Assembly (NCBI GenBank): GCA_040751985.1
Contig: JBFMFU010000096.1
Coordinates: 1-64,000 of the forward strand
Direction of reading: 5' to 3'
DNA: 64,000 nt
From: Desulfoferula sp040751985
Lineage (GTDB): Bacteria; Desulfobacterota; Desulfarculia; Desulfarculales; Desulfarculaceae
The position numbers were made by a program, and so were the translations under genes. How positions within the stretch are numbered: position 1 is the first letter of the stretch; every line of letters starts with the position of its first letter. Below are positions 42,790 through 50,124 of this stretch, piece after piece. The notes beneath the pieces are model-generated. The model saw only the letters and a program-made list of their open reading frames with translations, was not told where the DNA came from and searched no databases.

Positions 42790-42915
42790 TGATCAACCTC
42801 CCTGCCTGAGGCCGAGGGTCGCTTGGTCAATGATAGCAGCTTTTGGGCCCGGAGTTGAGACCTGGGGCCAATTATGGCCCGCGTACCGACCGCAGGGCTG
42901 GCGGCCGGCGAGCAA

Positions 42916-42945
42916 GGCGCGGCAGCGCCCTGGGGCTGCCGCGCC
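42916..42945. terminator. GC-rich perfect hairpin after the FAD-linked oxidase gene
   Basis: GGCGCGGCAG (42916-42925) pairs with CTGCCGCGCC (42936-42945), a 10-bp perfect stem with a 10-nt loop, 18 bp downstream of the oxidase stop on the minus strand. Only TTG follows on the minus strand, while TGTTTGT follows on the plus strand, so termination strength is uncertain. Confidence 0.5.
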
Positions 42946-42962
42946 TGTTTGTGGAGACCCGG

Positions 42963-44342
42963 CTAGCCCGGCAGGGCCATCTTGCCCGGATTGAGGATGT
43001 TGTTGGGGTCCAGCATCCGCTTGAGATCGGCCATGACCCCCATGGACACCGGGTCGTGCTCCAGCTCCATGTAGGGCGCCTTGGCCAAGCCGATGCCGTG
43101 CTCGCCGGTGAGGGTGCCGCCCAGGGCGATGATGCGCTCGAACAGCTCGGCCGCGGCCTGGTGCACCCGTTCGGCCTCGTCGGCGTTGCTGCCGTCGAAG
43201 CTAATGGAGGGATGCAGGTTGCCGTCGCCCACGTGGCCCACCACGGGCATATCCACGTTGTACTTGCGGCCTATCTCGGATATCACCGCCAGGGCGTCGC
43301 CCAGGCGGCTGATGGGCACCGCCATATCCTCCACGATCAGGTTGTAGTTCAGGCGGGCGTGCACCGGGTAGGAGCTCTTGCGCGCGGTCCACAGGGCCTG
43401 GGCCTCCTCGGCCGAGGAGGCCTCGCGCACGCTCACAGCGTTGCAGGCCTTGAACACCTCGATGATCTTGGCCAGCTGCTGCTTGGCCTCCTCCATGGAG
43501 AAGCCGTCGGTCTCGGCCAGCAGCATGGCGCCCACCTCGGGCAGATCCAGGTCCGTGTGCTGGTTGATGGCCTCCAGGGTCAGACGGTCCATGATCTCCA
43601 GCACGCTGGGCAGCACGCCCGCCTTGAGCACCCGGCTCACCACCCGCCCGGCGTCCTCCAGGCTCTCGAAGGTGGCAAGGGCGGTGGCGGTGCAGGGCGG
43701 CTTGGGGTTGATCTTGAGCGCGATCTGGGTCACCACACCCAGAGTGCCCTCCGAGCCCACGAACAGGTGGGTCATGTCATAGCCAGAGACGGACTTGATG
43801 CACTGGGAGCCGGTGTGCAGGATGCGGCCGTCGGCCAGCACCACCTCCAGGCTCAGCACGTAGTCCTTGGTGGTGCCGTATTTGGCCCCCTTGACCCCGC
43901 CGGCGTTGGTGGCCACGTTGCCGCCCAGGGTGCAGACCTTGCCCGAGGCCGGGTCCGGCGGGTAGAAGAAGCCCAGGGGCTCCAGGGCCTTTTGCAGGTC
44001 GGCGTAGACTACCCCCGGCTCCACCACCGCCACCCGGTCCTCGATGCTGATCTTGAGGATGCGGTTCATGCGGCTCATGTCCAGCACCAACCCGCCCCGG
44101 TCGGGCACGGCCAGGCCGGACAGCCCGGTGCCCGCGCCCCGAGGTATCACCGGGAAGCGCTCCTGGTTGGCCAGCTTGAGTATCTCCGAGACCTGCTGGG
44201 TGCTGGTGGGCCAGGCCGCGGCGTCGGGCCGGCCGCGGTGCTCCGAGGCGTCGCTGGCGTAGGAGACCAGGTCGATCACCTTGTCGGTGAAGTTGTCGGG
44301 TCCCACGATGTCTCTCAGGGCCTGTTTGATTTTCTGGTCCAC
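42963..44342 (-). CDS. FAD-linked oxidase, GlcD / D-lactate dehydrogenase type
   Basis: 459 residues, full length for the GlcD/DLD family. It has the FAD-binding PCMH domain (about 40-220; PRGAGTGLSGLAVP, GKVCTLGGNVATNAGG, KYGTTKDYVLSLEVV) and the C-terminal cap/oxidase domain (HVGDGNLHPSI with metal/substrate histidines, GGTLTGEHGIGL). It oxidises a 2-hydroxyacid (lactate or glycolate). No Fe-S partner (GlcF/LldE) is adjacent, so electrons may pass to an unlinked acceptor. GTG start at 44342 with GGAGA upstream. Divergent from the rhodanese gene. Confidence 0.93.
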   Translation of the reverse strand: MDQKIKQALRDIVGPDNFTDKVIDLVSYASDASEHRGRPDAAAWPTSTQQVSEILKLANQERFPVIPRGAGTGLSGLAVPDRGGLVLDMSRMNRILKISIEDRVAVVEPGVVYADLQKALEPLGFFYPPDPASGKVCTLGGNVATNAGGVKGAKYGTTKDYVLSLEVVLADGRILHTGSQCIKSVSGYDMTHLFVGSEGTLGVVTQIALKINPKPPCTATALATFESLEDAGRVVSRVLKAGVLPSVLEIMDRLTLEAINQHTDLDLPEVGAMLLAETDGFSMEEAKQQLAKIIEVFKACNAVSVREASSAEEAQALWTARKSSYPVHARLNYNLIVEDMAVPISRLGDALAVISEIGRKYNVDMPVVGHVGDGNLHPSISFDGSNADEAERVHQAAAELFERIIALGGTLTGEHGIGLAKAPYMELEHDPVSMGVMADLKRMLDPNNILNPGKMALPG

Positions 44343-44527
44343 GATGCTCTCCTGCGGCAGGGGCCGGGCTGTTTTTTGGTGGGCATTAGACTAGCACAAA
44401 TTTAGCCTTTTGCCCCTGGGCAGTTGGCGGCCGGAGGGCCTCGCCGGACAAATTGCGGCCGCCGGCTTGCCCGCCTGAGCCCGGCGGCGTAATTTTAAAT
44501 AAACCAACTCGCGCGTGGAGGCGGCGG

Positions 44528-45088
44528 ATGGGCCACGGAACCAGGGCCAGGGTGATTGCATCGGCGTTGTTGAGCCCGGTGGTGTTTTATTGGCTGCTGT
44601 CCCTGACCTGGCTGATTCTGCCTGGGGCCTGCGCCCAGGCCGAGACCAGCGACCAGGAAAAGCTGCGGACCATCTACAAGATGTACGCTGATTACAAGAA
44701 GGATTTCCCGGACGCGCCCGACATCTCCCCCCAGCGGGCCATGGAGCTACTCAAGCAGGGCAAGGCGGTGTTCGTGGACGCCCGGCCCGCGGACGAGCGC
44801 CAGGTGGCCATGCTTCCCCAGGCCATCTCCCAGGAAGAGTTTCTGCGCGACCCGGCCAAGTACCGCGGCAAGACCATCATCGCCTACTGCACCATCAGCT
44901 ACCGCAGCGGGGTGCTAGCCAGCAAGCTGCACAAGAAGGGCATAGACATATACAATCTGCAGGGCGGGCTCTTGGCATGGGTGCACGAAGGCGGCAAGGT
45001 CTACGATAAGAAGGGCGTCACCAAGCGCATTCACGTCTACGGCCGGCGCTGGAACCTGCCGCCCAAGGGCTACGAGGCCATCTGGTAG
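44528..45088 (+). CDS. Exported rhodanese-like protein
   Basis: 186 residues with an N-terminal signal sequence (about 1-38, ending in GACAQA), so periplasmic or membrane-anchored. A rhodanese domain spans about 75-165: VFVDARPADERQVAML and the active-site loop with Cys at YCTISYRSG, followed by GIDIYNLQGGLLAWVHEG. It may carry sulfane sulfur from extracytoplasmic thiosulfate or polysulfide. The ATG at 44528 is used because GGAGG (44517-44521) is 6 bp upstream; the frame is open further upstream without similarity. Confidence 0.85.
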   Translation: MGHGTRARVIASALLSPVVFYWLLSLTWLILPGACAQAETSDQEKLRTIYKMYADYKKDFPDAPDISPQRAMELLKQGKAVFVDARPADERQVAMLPQAISQEEFLRDPAKYRGKTIIAYCTISYRSGVLASKLHKKGIDIYNLQGGLLAWVHEGGKVYDKKGVTKRIHVYGRRWNLPPKGYEAIW

Positions 45089-45222
45089 GCGGGGCGGCGG
45101 CCGGCGGCGGCGGTCGTCTGGGCTACCAAATAAGTTGCGACCAGACGGCGGGATGCTAGGGTGGCAAAGCCGCCTGGCCGCAACGGGCGAGCCGGAGGTC
45201 GCCGCTCCGGTTCGCTTTTGGT

Positions 45223-45672
45223 CTACGCCGCCTTCACCTGCACCTTGGTGGCCATTTCCTTTTTCCCCTTGGGCAAAACCAGGTGCAGGACGCCGTCCTT
45301 CTGGGTGGCCTGCACTTTGCCTTTCACCACGTCCACGGGCAGCCGGAAGCTGCGCACGAAGCTGCCGTAGCGGCGCTCCACCAGGTGGTAGTCGGCCTTC
45401 TTTTCCTCTTTCTCTTCTTTTTTCTCCCCCTTGATGGTCAGGATGTCGCCGGTCAGGGAGACTTCGATTTCCTCCGGCTTCAGGCCCGGCACCTCGGCGG
45501 TCACCTCAAAGGCCTCGGGCGTCTCTTTGATGTCCAGGACGGGCAGGAAGTCTCCTCCCTGGGCCGGGGCCAGCAGGGAAGGGGAGTCGAAGAAGCGGCT
45601 CCACAGGTCATCCATTTCCTGGCGGAGCCTTTGCAATGGACGAGAACCAGAGTAAGGACTCAGTTCAAACAT
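45223..45672 (-). CDS. Hsp20-family small heat-shock protein
   Basis: 149 residues. N-terminal MFELSPYSGSRPLQRLRQEMDDLWSRFF, then the alpha-crystallin domain (about 45-135; VLDIKETPEAFEVTAEVPGLKPEEIEV, SFRLPVDV) and the C-terminal GVLHLVLPKG. An internal acidic/basic run KGEKKEEKEEKKAD is unusually charged. AAGGAG precedes the ATG. It lies 44 nt after the SAP-domain gene and may be co-transcribed. No CIRCE element was recognised. Confidence 0.93.
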   Translation of the reverse strand: MFELSPYSGSRPLQRLRQEMDDLWSRFFDSPSLLAPAQGGDFLPVLDIKETPEAFEVTAEVPGLKPEEIEVSLTGDILTIKGEKKEEKEEKKADYHLVERRYGSFVRSFRLPVDVVKGKVQATQKDGVLHLVLPKGKKEMATKVQVKAA

Positions 45673-45716
45673 CGCTTAGCTCTCCTTTCTGTGGGGCGGC
45701 GTCAAAAGGCTGTCGA

Positions 45717-45914
45717 TCACTGAGGGTCCAGCTCCTGCTGACACTCCGACCGCCAGAGGCAGTCGATTTGCCGGCAGTCGGCAATGCGTTCGAAGCAGGG
45801 CGAGTTGCCTTCGGCCTCCTGGACCGCGCGGATAAGATCGGGCTTGCGCAGGAAGTGGTAGTTTTTCATGTTCAGGTCCTGGGCCATCTTTCTTATTTCG
45901 GCTACGGTGGGCAT
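45717..45914 (-). CDS. Small SAP-domain protein
   Basis: 65 residues if started at the ATG 45914, where GAGG sits about 5 bp upstream (another ATG at 45932 would add six residues). TVAEIRKMAQDLNMKNYHFLRKPDLIRAVQ is a SAP / Rho-N type helix-extended-loop-helix that binds nucleic acid. The remainder has four cysteines (PCFERIADCRQIDCLWRSEC) and could bind metal. Placed just upstream of hsp20 in the same direction. Function unknown. Confidence 0.7.
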   Translation of the reverse strand: MPTVAEIRKMAQDLNMKNYHFLRKPDLIRAVQEAEGNSPCFERIADCRQIDCLWRSECQQELDPQ

Positions 45915-46045
45915 CGCTCCCTCGCTTTCCATCAGGTCCCGACTGGCGTTTTTAGCTCCGCATGATGAATCGCCCCGAGTTACCTGCGTGTTCGTGCGCC
46001 AGGTTTCACCTATCTGCGCCCGCTGTCCAAGCGGCCGGCGGTCGA

Positions 46046-46687
46046 TTAAAATGCGCCCGCTGGGGATAGCTTTCCGGCAGTAAGGTCAGGGGGCCAGGCG
46101 GGCGCCTCCCAACTGGAGCGGAAGTATCCAGCCGCGTCCACCAGCAAGGGATGCTTGTCCTTGATCAGGGAAAGCAGCTCAGGTGCAAACAGGGCCAGGT
46201 CAAATTGGCACACCACCAGCATGGCCTGTTGCGGCAGCAATACCTGGTTAACGAAGTCTTCGAAGGCCAACAACAACTCATCATGCAGCCGGCTGCTGGC
46301 GGCCCAGGACATGTCCACCATCAACCGCATTCCCGCAAAACCCCGGGCGCGGTCGTGGCGGCACAACTGGCCCAGATGCCGCCCCAGGGCTTCAATGTCG
46401 GGCCAGCCGGCCCGGCTGAAAAAGCTGGATACCGGCAGGACGGTCAACTGTCCCTGCTGCTGCAACCATTGCATGTCCAGGCCTTGGCTCCTCAACAGGG
46501 CCCAGACCTGCTCGCGGGGGAAGAGGTCGTTGAGATACAGACAATGATGGTTTTCCTGAACCCTCTCCAGGAAAAAGGTCTGTATGATCGTGCGCCACTG
46601 CTCGGGGCCGTCGCAGAAACATCCCACGTGGTCGCCGATAGTTAAGCCCCTTGAGTTCTGGATGGCTAGGCTGCCGGAGCTGGCCAT
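46046..46687 (-). CDS. MEDS-domain protein (DcmR-type sensory domain)
   Basis: 213 residues matching the MEDS domain pattern: GDHVGCFCDGPEQWRTIIQTFF at the N-terminus, HHCLYLNDLFPREQV, and LMVDMSWAAS ... ALVVCQFDLALFAPELLSLIKDKHPLLV near the C-terminus. This fold is found as a sensor in DcmR and in anti-anti-sigma and kinase systems and resembles a degenerate RecA/KaiC-like core. No kinase or DNA-binding domain is attached, so a partner encoded elsewhere is likely. The 5' region is A/T-rich. Confidence 0.75.
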   Translation of the reverse strand: MASSGSLAIQNSRGLTIGDHVGCFCDGPEQWRTIIQTFFLERVQENHHCLYLNDLFPREQVWALLRSQGLDMQWLQQQGQLTVLPVSSFFSRAGWPDIEALGRHLGQLCRHDRARGFAGMRLMVDMSWAASSRLHDELLLAFEDFVNQVLLPQQAMLVVCQFDLALFAPELLSLIKDKHPLLVDAAGYFRSSWEAPAWPPDLTAGKLSPAGAF

Positions 46688-46965
46688 GACCTAGAAACCT
46701 CCCAAGTTTTCGGAATCAGGGGCAGTGGGTTGATCACAAACAATTATCGTCACGCTGAAGAATATTCTGGATTTCTCTTTCTTTATGAAAGACCAACGGC
46801 GATGAATTTGGAATAGGGAGAACACCCCAAATGGCGGGGGATAAATCACCTATTTTTTAAGGTTAATTAGGAGCGATTTTCAGATGAAGGGGGCGGGCTG
46901 TCCCGAGCAACCCGCCCAAGGGCAGGGGCGGCTAGGGGGAGCTTAGGTCGGGCGGTGAGACGGGC
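46688..46965. other. Intergenic region with lower G+C
   Basis: About 280 bp between the MEDS gene and the tRNA-Val terminator. From 46720 to 46880 the sequence is markedly A/T-rich and probably contains the MEDS promoter (minus strand), but no clear -35/-10 pair was fixed. A GGGCGGG/CCCGCCC hairpin (46891-46917) has no U-run. A 20-codon open frame at 46883 was not accepted as a gene. Confidence 0.4.
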
Positions 46966-46998
46966 AAAAAACAGGCAGCCAGATCAGAGTCCTGGCTG
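46966..46998 (-). terminator. Intrinsic terminator after tRNA-Val
   Basis: On the minus strand CAGCCAG (46998-46992) pairs with CTGGCTG (46982-46976) across a 9-nt loop, followed by CCTGTTTTTT (T-run at 46971-46966). It lies 15 bp after the 3' end of the tRNA and ends the long pepP-to-tRNA operon. Confidence 0.85.
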
Positions 46999-47013
46999 TC
47001 ACGGAGTTTGTTT

Positions 47014-47088
47014 TGGTAGGCCGGAGGGGATTTGAACCCCTGACTTCCACCGTGTGAGGATGGCACTCTCCCGCTGAGTTACCGGCCT
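47014..47088 (-). tRNA. tRNA-Val (anticodon CAC)
   Basis: A 75-nt tRNA including an encoded CCA end. Acceptor stem AGGCCGG/CCGGCCT, D-arm ACTC...GAGT, anticodon stem CCATC/GGTGG with the 7-nt loop CTCACAC (anticodon CAC, reading GUG), 5-nt variable loop AAGTC, T-arm AGGGG-TTCAAAT-CCCCT, discriminator A. All stems pair. The first two bases (A, G) are also the last two of the rluB stop codon TAG, so the tRNA is directly fused to the rluB transcript and must be released by RNase P. Confidence 0.95.
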
Positions 47089-47896
47089 ATGTATTTTTCG
47101 GCCCGCGCCGGCCTGCACCAGTGCGGCGCGATTTTTTTACACCATGCAGGCAGGGTTTGCAACCGCTTCTTGCCGCAGCCGCCTCGCGCAGGGACTGGAC
47201 CTCGGCCCGGGTGAGGGGCCGGGCCTGGCCCGGCGGCAGCTCGCCCAGGCGCAGGGGCCCCAGGCCCACCCGCAGCAGGCGGCGCACCGGGTGGCCCACT
47301 GCCCGGCACATGAGCCTTATCTCGCGCTTGCGTCCCTCTTGGAGCACAAAGGACAGCTTGCTGCCCTGGGAGCCTCCGCCCTTGAGCCCCACCCTGGCTG
47401 GCGCCGTGGCCTGGCCGTCCAGGTCCACGCCGCCGCGCAACTGATCCAGGGCCGCGGCCGAAGGCCGTCCCTCCACCCAGACCAGGTAGCGCTTGGCCAC
47501 CTGATGCCTGGGGTGCATCAACTGGTTGGCCAGCTCGCCGTCGTTGGTCAGGAGCACCAGGCCCTCGGAGTTCAGGTCCAGCCGCCCCACCGGGTACAGC
47601 CGGCCGCGCACTTCCGGCGGCAGCAGGTCCACCACCTTGGGTCGGCCCTGGGGGTCGTCCACGGTGCAGATCACCCCCGCGGGCTTGTGCACCATCCAGT
47701 AGGCCAGGGCCTCCTGCCGGGGCAGGGGCCGGCCGTCCAGGCTGATGGCCTGCTGCTGGGGGTCGGCCTTGGCCCCCAGCTCACTGACCACGCGGCCGTC
47801 CACTGCCACCCGGCCGGCCCGGATCATGTCCTCGGCCGCCCGGCGGCTGGCCACGCCCGCCCGGGCCAGAATCTTTTGCAGACGTTCCTGGGCCAT
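47087..47896 (-). CDS. rluB: 23S rRNA pseudouridine synthase, RluB/RsuA family
   Basis: 269 residues. It has an N-terminal S4 RNA-binding domain (LQKILARAGVASRRAAEDMI), the RsuA catalytic domain with YPVGRLDLNSEGLVLLTNDG holding the catalytic Asp, and EGRKREIRLMCRAVGHPVRRLLRV. The tail is Lys/Arg-rich (about 250-269). It isomerises a uridine in the large-subunit rRNA (RluB-type by context; RluE/F not excluded). Its stop TAG overlaps the downstream tRNA-Val by two bases, and it begins 11 nt after scpB. Confidence 0.93.
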   Translation of the reverse strand: MAQERLQKILARAGVASRRAAEDMIRAGRVAVDGRVVSELGAKADPQQQAISLDGRPLPRQEALAYWMVHKPAGVICTVDDPQGRPKVVDLLPPEVRGRLYPVGRLDLNSEGLVLLTNDGELANQLMHPRHQVAKRYLVWVEGRPSAAALDQLRGGVDLDGQATAPARVGLKGGGSQGSKLSFVLQEGRKREIRLMCRAVGHPVRRLLRVGLGPLRLGELPPGQARPLTRAEVQSLREAAAARSGCKPCLHGVKKSRRTGAGRRGPKNT

Positions 47897-47907
47897 GACC
47901 CCGCCCC

Positions 47908-48672
47908 TCAGGCCGGCTGCGGCTCGGGTTCGGGTTCGGGCTCCGGCACTGGTGCAGGCTTTGCTTCCAATTCCCTGGCCGGCTCGGGTTCGGGCTCAGG
48001 GTCGGCAGCGGCCTCGGCGGCGGCCTCGGCTTCGGGCCCGCCCAGGAACTGGGGCGGCGGCTCCATGGCCAGCTCGGCCATGTCCTCCAGAGTGGGCCGG
48101 GGATCGGCCAGGGGCAGAGTGGGGGCCTTCTCGGCCATGGTCTGGTCGCCCTCGGCCAGGGACTCCATTTCCTCCACCGTGGGCAGGTCCTTGAGGTCCT
48201 TGAGGTCGAACACCTCCAGGAAGCGCTTGGTGGTGGCGTAGACCAGGGGGCGGCCGGGCAGGTCCTTGCGGCCGGCCACCTTGATCAGGCCCTTTTCCAT
48301 GAGCATCCTGAGGATGCCGCCCACCTCCACCCCGCGGATGTGCTCGATCTCGGCCTTGAGCACCGGCTGCTTGTAGGCCACGATGGCCAGGGTCTCCAGG
48401 GCGGCCTGGCTCAGGCGGGTCACCTGCTGGCGGCGCAGGCGGCGCAGCCAATAGGCGTGCTCGGCCCTGGTGCGCAGGCTCCAGCCGCCGGCCACGGTCA
48501 CCAGCTCGAAGGAGCGCTCCATCTGCTGGTATTCCTGCTGCAGCTCGATGAGGGCCTGCTGCACCGAGGCCTGCTCCTTGGTCTCCAGCACCGAGCAGAG
48601 CTGGGCCAGGCTGAGGGGAGACTCGGCCGCGAATAGCAGAGCCTCCAGGATGCGCTTCAGGTCCTGGCTCAC
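47908..48672 (-). CDS. scpB: Segregation and condensation protein B
   Basis: 254 residues, tandem winged helices (about 5-165; ILEALLFAAESPLSLAQL, LSQAALETLAIVAYKQPVLKAEIE.IRG, VYATTKRFLEVFDL), which bind Smc-ScpA. The C-terminal about 80 residues are an Ala/Glu/Pro-rich tail with PEPEPEPEP runs, longer than in most ScpB proteins and probably disordered. The start overlaps scpA by 4 nt. Confidence 0.92.
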   Translation of the reverse strand: MSQDLKRILEALLFAAESPLSLAQLCSVLETKEQASVQQALIELQQEYQQMERSFELVTVAGGWSLRTRAEHAYWLRRLRRQQVTRLSQAALETLAIVAYKQPVLKAEIEHIRGVEVGGILRMLMEKGLIKVAGRKDLPGRPLVYATTKRFLEVFDLKDLKDLPTVEEMESLAEGDQTMAEKAPTLPLADPRPTLEDMAELAMEPPPQFLGGPEAEAAAEAAADPEPEPEPARELEAKPAPVPEPEPEPEPQPA

Positions 48673-49439
48673 GCCTCGGCCTCCTCAACCGCCTCCGCAG
48701 GGCGGAAGTAGATGCGCAGGGGGCCCCACTTGACCCCGCCGCCGGACACTACCTCCAGCCGCTCCTGATAGACCTTGATCAGGCCCAGGCGGGCCAGTTC
48801 CAGCAGGGACAGGAAGGTGACCACCAACTGGTTCCGGCTGCGGTCGTCGGCAAAGCACTCGTCAAAGGTCAGGGTCTGGTGCAGGCGCAGGCGCTCCAGG
48901 ATCTGGCCCATGCGCTCTTCCAGGGTGACCCGCTCGCCGGGCAGGGCCAGCACCATCTGCTGGTTGCGCCGGGTCATGAGCTGGCGGAAGGCCTCGATGA
49001 GCTCGAAGACGCCGGCCTGGATCACCTCCTCCTGGTCCACCAGGGCCCGCTCCACCTCGTCCCGGCCCAAGCCCCGGCTGAACACGTCTCGGCCCAGCCA
49101 GGGACGCTCCTCCAGCTGCCCGGCCGCGGCCTTGATGCGCATGTGCTCCTTGAGCCGCTCCACCAGGTCCGTGCGCGGGTCCTCGGACTCCTCGTCCTGG
49201 GAGGCGTCGTAGCTGGGCAGCAGCATGCGGCTCTTGATGTGGGTCAAGGTGCTGGCCATGACCAGGAACTCGCCGGCCACGGATATGGACAAATCGTGCA
49301 TCAAATCAAGGTATTCCAGGTATTGCTTGGTAATCAGGGCCACCGGGATGTCATAGATGTCCACCTCGTTCTTGCGGATCAGGTGCAGCAGCAGGTCCAG
49401 GGGGCCTTCGAATATCTCCAGCTTTACCGCTACTTCCAT
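48669..49439 (-). CDS. scpA: Segregation and condensation protein A (kleisin)
   Basis: 256 residues. KLEIFEGPLDLLLHLIRKNEVDIYDIPVALITKQYLEYL is the N-terminal kleisin signature that binds the Smc neck; the C-terminal winged helix (about 185-240; SLLELARLGLIKVYQ) binds the Smc head. It forms the condensin complex with ScpB and Smc. It starts 10 nt after the M50 protease gene. Confidence 0.95.
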   Translation of the reverse strand: MEVAVKLEIFEGPLDLLLHLIRKNEVDIYDIPVALITKQYLEYLDLMHDLSISVAGEFLVMASTLTHIKSRMLLPSYDASQDEESEDPRTDLVERLKEHMRIKAAAGQLEERPWLGRDVFSRGLGRDEVERALVDQEEVIQAGVFELIEAFRQLMTRRNQQMVLALPGERVTLEERMGQILERLRLHQTLTFDECFADDRSRNQLVVTFLSLLELARLGLIKVYQERLEVVSGGGVKWGPLRIYFRPAEAVEEAEA

Positions 49440-49449
49440 GGTCTCCGCC

Positions 49450-50124
49450 CTAGAGGGGTAGGAGCAGGTCTATAACCGCCTGAGCAGGATATAGTACCAG
49501 ATATGCAATGATATTGGGCAGACCCGGCAGCCAGCGGGGCAAAAAAATCAGCGCCAGCAGGATCACGAAGCCGTAGCGCGAGAATTGTTGATAGCGCAGG
49601 GCGGCCCGGGGGCTGAGCAGGCCGGTGAGGATGCCCGAGCCGTCCAGGGGCGGCAGGGGGATCAGGTTGAAAAAGGCCAGTATTACGTTCACGGTGATGC
49701 CCAGGATCATCATCTCGCCCAGGAACCATTTCCACAGGGCGTACTCCGCGAACAGCCCCAGGTGGATCAGTCCGGCCAGCACCAGGGAGATGAGCACCGC
49801 GAAGGCCAGGTTGCTCACCGGCCCTGCGGCCGAGATCCAGATCATGTCCCGCCGCGGGTTGTGCAGGCGGCGGCCGTCCACCGGCACTGGCTTGGCCCAG
49901 CCGAAGCCGGCCCCGAACCAGGCGGTGACGAAGAAGACCAGGGTGCCGGCCAGGTCCAGGTGCCGGATGGGGTTCAGGGACAGGCGGTGGGCCTGCTTGG
50001 CCGTGGGGTCCCCGCGCAACCAGGCCACCAGGGCGTGGGAGGCCTCGTGCACGGTCAGGGCCATGAGGATGGGCGGCGCCAACAGCACCAGGCGCCACAG
50101 AAAGTCGCTGATGAACTGACTCAC
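49450..50124 (-). CDS. Site-2-protease-like M50 family membrane protease
   Basis: 224 residues, five or six hydrophobic segments. The zinc motif is HEASH in LTVHEASHALVAW (near 26-35) and the second metal ligand lies in NLIPLPPLDGSGIL (near 165). It belongs to the short S2P group without a PDZ domain. The GTG at 50124 overlaps the upstream stop as GTGA. Its position before scpA-scpB is conserved in many bacteria, though the substrate is unknown. Confidence 0.92.
   Translation of the reverse strand: MSQFISDFLWRLVLLAPPILMALTVHEASHALVAWLRGDPTAKQAHRLSLNPIRHLDLAGTLVFFVTAWFGAGFGWAKPVPVDGRRLHNPRRDMIWISAAGPVSNLAFAVLISLVLAGLIHLGLFAEYALWKWFLGEMMILGITVNVILAFFNLIPLPPLDGSGILTGLLSPRAALRYQQFSRYGFVILLALIFLPRWLPGLPNIIAYLVLYPAQAVIDLLLPL

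Noticed and set aside
46883..46945. Small 20-codon ORF starting ATGAAGGGGG
   Set aside because: Ribosome-binding site too distant, low-complexity Gly/Gln peptide, and it sits on a GC hairpin.
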